A stretch of 9,285 nucleotides of DNA from Spirochaetia bacterium UBA5550 (GTDB taxonomy: Bacteria; Spirochaetota; UBA4802; UBA5550), in contig DINC01000143.1 of NCBI GenBank assembly GCA_002425885.1, positions 460-9,744 of the forward strand, in the 5' to 3' direction. The notes beneath the pieces are model-generated. The model worked only from the letters and a program-made list of their open reading frames with translations. It did not search any database and had not been told where the DNA came from. This document shows positions 6,339 through 9,285 of the stretch, in pieces (position 1 is the stretch's first letter; each line of letters begins with the position of its first letter). Both the position numbers and the translations under genes were made by a program.

Positions 6339-7472
6339 TTACTTCTTTTTATTCAGCATGATTTTTCTGTATTTGCCGGGGGTCATTCCTGCAACCTTCC
6401 CGAAAACAGAATTGAAAGTTGTTGCGGAGTTAAATCCGACGGCAACCCCCACTGAAAGAATTGATCTGTCCGGCTGCTCAATAAGAAGATCTTTCGCTTC
6501 TTTCACTCTGTATTCATTTACGAAAGAATTAAAATTCTTTTTAATTTCCCTGTTCAGAATTTCGGATAACTGATGAGAGGTTATGCCAAGCTCATCCGCC
6601 AGTGCCGGCAGCGTGAGCTCCTCATCGGCAAAGATCTTTTCATCATCCATAAGTTCCAGCAGTCTTTCTGTTACAGCAGTGACATTCAGCCCGCGGATCT
6701 GAGACTTCTCATAATGGTGTTTCCGGGTTATACTTTTCAGAAGCCTGTTATAATCAGGGTGTCTCTGAGTCATGAGATAAACGCCTGTCATAGCAGCAGT
6801 GGAGAACAGTATGGCGAATTTCAGGAAAGGAATTGAAAAGAGTAATCCTGCTAATGCAAAGATATTTGACAGGGTAATCAGTGACGCGAAGAGATACCCC
6901 ATTTTTGAAACATCAGCATGCCGGGTCTCTCTACTCTCCTTGATCATATTGAAAAGGCCTGTCAGGACAGGTATCATCATCACAATAAGATAGATACTCT
7001 CAAGGGGAACCAGTGCGTATACAATCCTGGAATAAACAGCAAGCGACATGAATTCAGGGCTGGAGATGGATATATTCAGATTAAAACTCCCGCTCAAGCG
7101 GAGACTATCATAAAAAAACGGAGCTGAGACTATTACAAAAGAAACAAGAGACGGGATAAAAACAAAAATAGATTTTTTCCTTATTGAATGTCTGTCTGTT
7201 ATTATCCATCTATAGCGGTTTGACATCAGGGGAGGCACCGCAAATGCCACAGGTGATAATGCGGCAATAATATAAAAATTCAGAGCTTTATCATGGAAAA
7301 CACCTGTGGCCATTAGAGAAAGCTGCAGGTACCAGCAGGCAAGTCCAAGGAATGACGATAGAAAAATATAATCAACAAAGGACTTCTCCTTCTGAACAAG
7401 TTCGCCAAGGGAGATTAACAGAGCGATGAGAAAGGAACTGAATACGAAAAAATTTATAATTATATCTGCCAT
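6339..7472 (-). CDS. Membrane-embedded AraC-family transcriptional regulator
   Basis: A 377-residue protein with a hydrophobic N-terminal half (about 1-232) that reads as seven membrane helices, near 2-24, 33-56, 66-86, 98-120, 142-170, 192-212 and 214-232. A short basic linker leads to a C-terminal AraC/XylS DNA-binding domain. The first helix-turn-helix is LTLPALADELGITSHQLSEI (286-305). The connecting helix holds EYRVKEAKDLL. The second helix-turn-helix is SILSVGVAVGFNSATTFNSV (337-356), ending FGKVAGMTPGKYRK, a standard signature. The protein would sense a membrane-soluble or extracellular signal and bind DNA while tethered. It is divergent from an acyl-CoA synthetase gene, with repeats between them, so control of that gene and of itself is likely. 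No strong Shine-Dalgarno precedes the ATG. Its stop (TAA on the - strand, 6341 to 6339) directly abuts the helicase stop. Confidence 0.92.
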   Translation of the reverse strand: MADIIINFFVFSSFLIALLISLGELVQKEKSFVDYIFLSSFLGLACWYLQLSLMATGVFHDKALNFYIIAALSPVAFAVPPLMSNRYRWIITDRHSIRKKSIFVFIPSLVSFVIVSAPFFYDSLRLSGSFNLNISISSPEFMSLAVYSRIVYALVPLESIYLIVMMIPVLTGLFNMIKESRETRHADVSKMGYLFASLITLSNIFALAGLLFSIPFLKFAILFSTAAMTGVYLMTQRHPDYNRLLKSITRKHHYEKSQIRGLNVTAVTERLLELMDDEKIFADEELTLPALADELGITSHQLSEILNREIKKNFNSFVNEYRVKEAKDLLIEQPDRSILSVGVAVGFNSATTFNSVFGKVAGMTPGKYRKIMLNKKK

Positions 7473-7510
7473 AACAACTCTATCTTTGCGGAAACTCTAA
7501 TTACATTTGA

Positions 7511-7559
7511 AAAACAACTGATTTATAAATCCGTCAATTATAAAACAACGGATTTATAA
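7511..7559. promoter_or_regulatory. Candidate AraC-type operator: direct and inverted repeats in the divergent region
   Basis: AAAACAACKGATTTATAA occurs at 7511-7528 and 7542-7559 with one mismatch, a 31-bp period (about three DNA turns). TTATAAATCCGT (7523-7534) is also a perfect 12-bp inverted match to ACGGATTTATAA (7548-7559), with a 13-base centre. Both relations hold because the first copy contains the palindrome GATTTATAAATC (7520-7531). A third partial copy, GATTTATA, is at 7578-7585. Spaced half-sites on one DNA face are what AraC-family dimers use. Binding by the neighbouring regulator is inferred. Confidence 0.6.
7537..7542 (-). promoter_or_regulatory. Consensus -10 box reading toward the AraC-family regulator gene
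   Basis: The - strand reads TATAAT (7542 to 7537), a perfect sigma-70 -10 match, with no good -35 at 16-18 bases. Transcription would start near 7530, giving a leader of about 58 bases. The box lies between the arms of the inverted repeat, almost on its centre (7541), so occupied arms would block this promoter. That fits autorepression. Confidence 0.45.
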
Positions 7560-7583
7560 GCTCTGTAGACAGAACGGGATTTA

Positions 7584-7589
7584 TATGAT
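7584..7589 (+). promoter_or_regulatory. Candidate -10 box of the acyl-CoA synthetase gene
   Basis: TATGAT matches the -10 consensus in five of six bases. There is no recognisable -35 17 bases upstream (CTCTGT at 7561-7566), but the second operator copy ends at 7559, right beside that position. This is the layout of an activator-dependent AraC-family promoter. Transcription would begin near 7596. The third partial repeat overlaps this box. Confidence 0.4.
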
Positions 7590-7594
7590 AAACA

Positions 7595-7624
7595 CTCCGG
7601 TAAATATATAAATAATCCCGGAGG
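7595..7624 (+). promoter_or_regulatory. Hairpin covering the acyl-CoA synthetase Shine-Dalgarno
   Basis: The strong ribosome site GGAGG (7620-7624) is five bases before the ATG at 7630. CCGGAG (7618-7623), which includes most of it, can pair perfectly with CTCCGG (7595-7600) across a 17-base A/U-rich loop, hiding the site. If transcription begins at about 7596, the mRNA would start at this anti-Shine-Dalgarno strand. Whether this limits translation is inferred. Confidence 0.4.
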
Positions 7625-7629
7625 CAATC

Positions 7630-9285
7630 ATGTCGGTAAATTACGAGAGAGAGTATCAGGAATACCTGAAAAAAAATCCTCACATCGCAGTAATGATCAG
7701 AGATAGAGTCCGAAAGTATGGCAATAAAACAGCCATGAAAGATAAAACAACCGGTTCATGGATATCAACATCATGGAAAGAATTCGGATACAGAATTGAC
7801 GGTACCGCAAAGGCTCTGCTTGAAACAGGAGTTAAAGAGCATGAGATGGTGGGGATCTTCTCCCCTAATACGGCAAACTGGAGTATTGCTGACGCAGCCA
7901 TTCTTAGCATACGCGGCGTTTCTGTACCGGTATACGCAACAAACTCGGTTAAAGAGGCGGAATATATTGTTAATGACGCGGAGATAAGAATCATGTTTGT
8001 CTTTGACCAAAGGCAGTATGACGCATGCAGAGAGATCCTTAAAAACTCAAAGTATCTGAAGAAAATAATTGTATTTAACGGAAACGTCAATATCAGCGGC
8101 CCTGAAAGCTTATACTTTGATGTATTCATTGAATCAGGACATAAAACAGATAACGATGCAGAGCTTAACCGGAGACTCTCTTCTGCCAAAGGTGACGATC
8201 TCGCAACATTAATTTATACATCAGGAACAACAGGTGAACCGAAGGGTGTAATGCTCACACACACCAGTCTCCTTACAATGCTTTTTGCCACAGGTTACCC
8301 CATGTCAATAGGAGAGAAGGATGTGAGCTTCTGCTTTCTCCCCCTGAGTCACGTATTTGAAAGGGCATGGACCTATTTCATGTTTGACCGTGGAGCAGAA
8401 AACCACTACTGCCATGACACGAAACAGATCATGGAATTTCTGAAAGAGGTAAGGCCGCACTACATGACAAGCGTACCCCGCGTATGGGAAAAGATATACG
8501 GCACAATTACCGAAGGGCTTAAAAGCGCGCCTGCAGCCAAACAGAAGTTATTCGGCTGGGCACTTAATGTTGGTTCACAGTATTATCCGCTCTATCATCA
8601 CAAAAAGCAGATCCCCCTGGGTCTTAAAATCAGGCATGCTGTAGCGAAAAAACTTGTTCTCTCCAAAATTCAGAATGTTGTGGGAGGGAGATGCATGTTT
8701 TTCCATGTCGGGGGTGCTCCGTTTAATCCTGAGATCAACCGCTTCTTCTACAATGCCGGCCTCAATATGGGTCTGGGATATGGCATGACAGAAATATTTG
8801 TTGTTTGTGTCTGCACACCTGAAGATATCGGTTTCGGAACAAGCGGAAAACCTGTTCCGCTGATAAAAATCCGCGTTTCTGATGAGGGGGAGCTTCAGAT
8901 GACCAGCCCAGCGCAGATGTCAGGCTACTGGAAGAAGGAGGAGGCAACCAGATCAATGTTCACTCCCGATGGATGGATCAAATCAGGCGATGTGGGTGAA
9001 ATAACTCCTGAAGGCTACATAAAGATCACTGACCGTATTAAAGAGTTAATTATCACAGCGGGCGGCAAGAATATCTCTCCGCTGCTGATAGAAACTTCTC
9101 TGAAAGATGATATTTATATTGATCAGGCAGTTGCTATTGGTGACGCAAGAAAATATATTTCAGCTCTCATTGTCCCGTCATTCGAAATTTTAATGCAGTA
9201 CGCTGCTGATAAAGGAATTGCATTTGAAGATAAAGAAGACCTTGTAAGAAATCCTGAGATTATTAAATTCTATGAAGAGAGAATG
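7630..9285 (+). CDS. Long-chain acyl-CoA synthetase (AMP-forming), 3'-truncated by the window end
   Basis: Adenylate-forming enzyme that activates fatty acids to acyl-CoA through an acyl-AMP intermediate. It acts in the cytoplasm or at the inner membrane face, at the entry to beta-oxidation or phospholipid acylation. There are 552 codons in the window with no stop. Motifs are the P-loop YTSGTTGEPKG (196-206), LPLSHVFERAW (LC-FACS type), YGMTE (384-388), SGD with Asp454, and the hinge segment DRIKELIITAGGKNISP (468-484). The A10 segment with the catalytic Lys near the C-terminus is not reached; family lengths of about 600 imply that some 40-90 residues are missing. Start: ATG after GGAGG at 7620-7624. 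Overall architecture resembles FadD15-type long-chain synthetases rather than short acetyl-CoA synthetases; chain length is inferred. It is divergent from the membrane AraC regulator. Confidence 0.93.
   Translation, partial: MSVNYEREYQEYLKKNPHIAVMIRDRVRKYGNKTAMKDKTTGSWISTSWKEFGYRIDGTAKALLETGVKEHEMVGIFSPNTANWSIADAAILSIRGVSVPVYATNSVKEAEYIVNDAEIRIMFVFDQRQYDACREILKNSKYLKKIIVFNGNVNISGPESLYFDVFIESGHKTDNDAELNRRLSSAKGDDLATLIYTSGTTGEPKGVMLTHTSLLTMLFATGYPMSIGEKDVSFCFLPLSHVFERAWTYFMFDRGAENHYCHDTKQIMEFLKEVRPHYMTSVPRVWEKIYGTITEGLKSAPAAKQKLFGWALNVGSQYYPLYHHKKQIPLGLKIRHAVAKKLVLSKIQNVVGGRCMFFHVGGAPFNPEINRFFYNAGLNMGLGYGMTEIFVVCVCTPEDIGFGTSGKPVPLIKIRVSDEGELQMTSPAQMSGYWKKEEATRSMFTPDGWIKSGDVGEITPEGYIKITDRIKELIITAGGKNISPLLIETSLKDDIYIDQAVAIGDARKYISALIVPSFEILMQYAADKGIAFEDKEDLVRNPEIIKFYEERM

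Noticed and set aside
6330..6350. GAAG/CTTC hairpin followed by TTTTT at the helicase and regulator junction
   Set aside because: The stem is only four pairs with an eight-base loop, too weak to call a terminator.
7680..8189. 169-codon open frame on the - strand
   Set aside because: It is antisense to the acyl-CoA synthetase, whose + strand frame is open for 552 codons with all family motifs; it is a shadow.
1..9285. Mobile element, prophage, CRISPR array or classical defence island
   Set aside because: No transposase, integrase, terminal repeats, spacer-repeat pattern or attachment-site tRNA is visible on either strand; a lone helicase is not enough evidence.

Overview
The window is 9,285 bases of ordinary bacterial chromosome, densely coding, with nine genes and only two intergenic gaps over 100 bases. 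I cannot name the species. Moderate GC, frequent AGA/AGG and ATA codons, a polytopic-membrane AraC regulator and a BmpA-type nucleoside ABC transporter would suit a free-living Gram-negative anaerobe such as a spirochaete, but this is a weak inference. No tRNA, rRNA, CRISPR array, insertion sequence or integrase is visible.

Left part (1-4499, + strand): a tightly packed operon. It opens with the 3' end of the double ATPase of a nucleoside/simple-sugar importer (NupO/YufO type), followed by its two permeases (NupP- and NupQ-like). These are joined by 8-base and 1-base overlaps. A half-size YdcZ-type DMT transporter (3 bases later) and a radical SAM enzyme (9 bases later) are apparently co-transcribed. 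The substrate-binding lipoprotein expected with such importers is not in view and would lie upstream.

Middle part (4500-6338): an unrecognised 116-residue protein gene on the - strand runs convergently into the radical SAM gene, with a hairpin spanning both stop codons. It shares a 149-base divergent control region with a compact 444-residue UvrD-like helicase. That helicase has every SF1A motif, but motif V follows motif IVa almost directly, so the 2B subdomain is essentially missing.

Right part (6339-9285): a membrane-embedded AraC-family regulator (- strand) abuts the helicase gene with no gap and is divergent from a long-chain acyl-CoA synthetase gene that runs off the window. The 157 bases between them hold a perfect 12-bp inverted repeat centred on a consensus -10 box reading toward the regulator, an 18-bp direct repeat with a 31-bp period, a third partial copy at the likely synthetase -10, and a GC-rich hairpin that would cover the synthetase Shine-Dalgarno. 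The simplest reading is an autoregulated membrane sensor controlling fatty-acid activation. The two most notable items are this regulator/operator unit and the 2B-less helicase.
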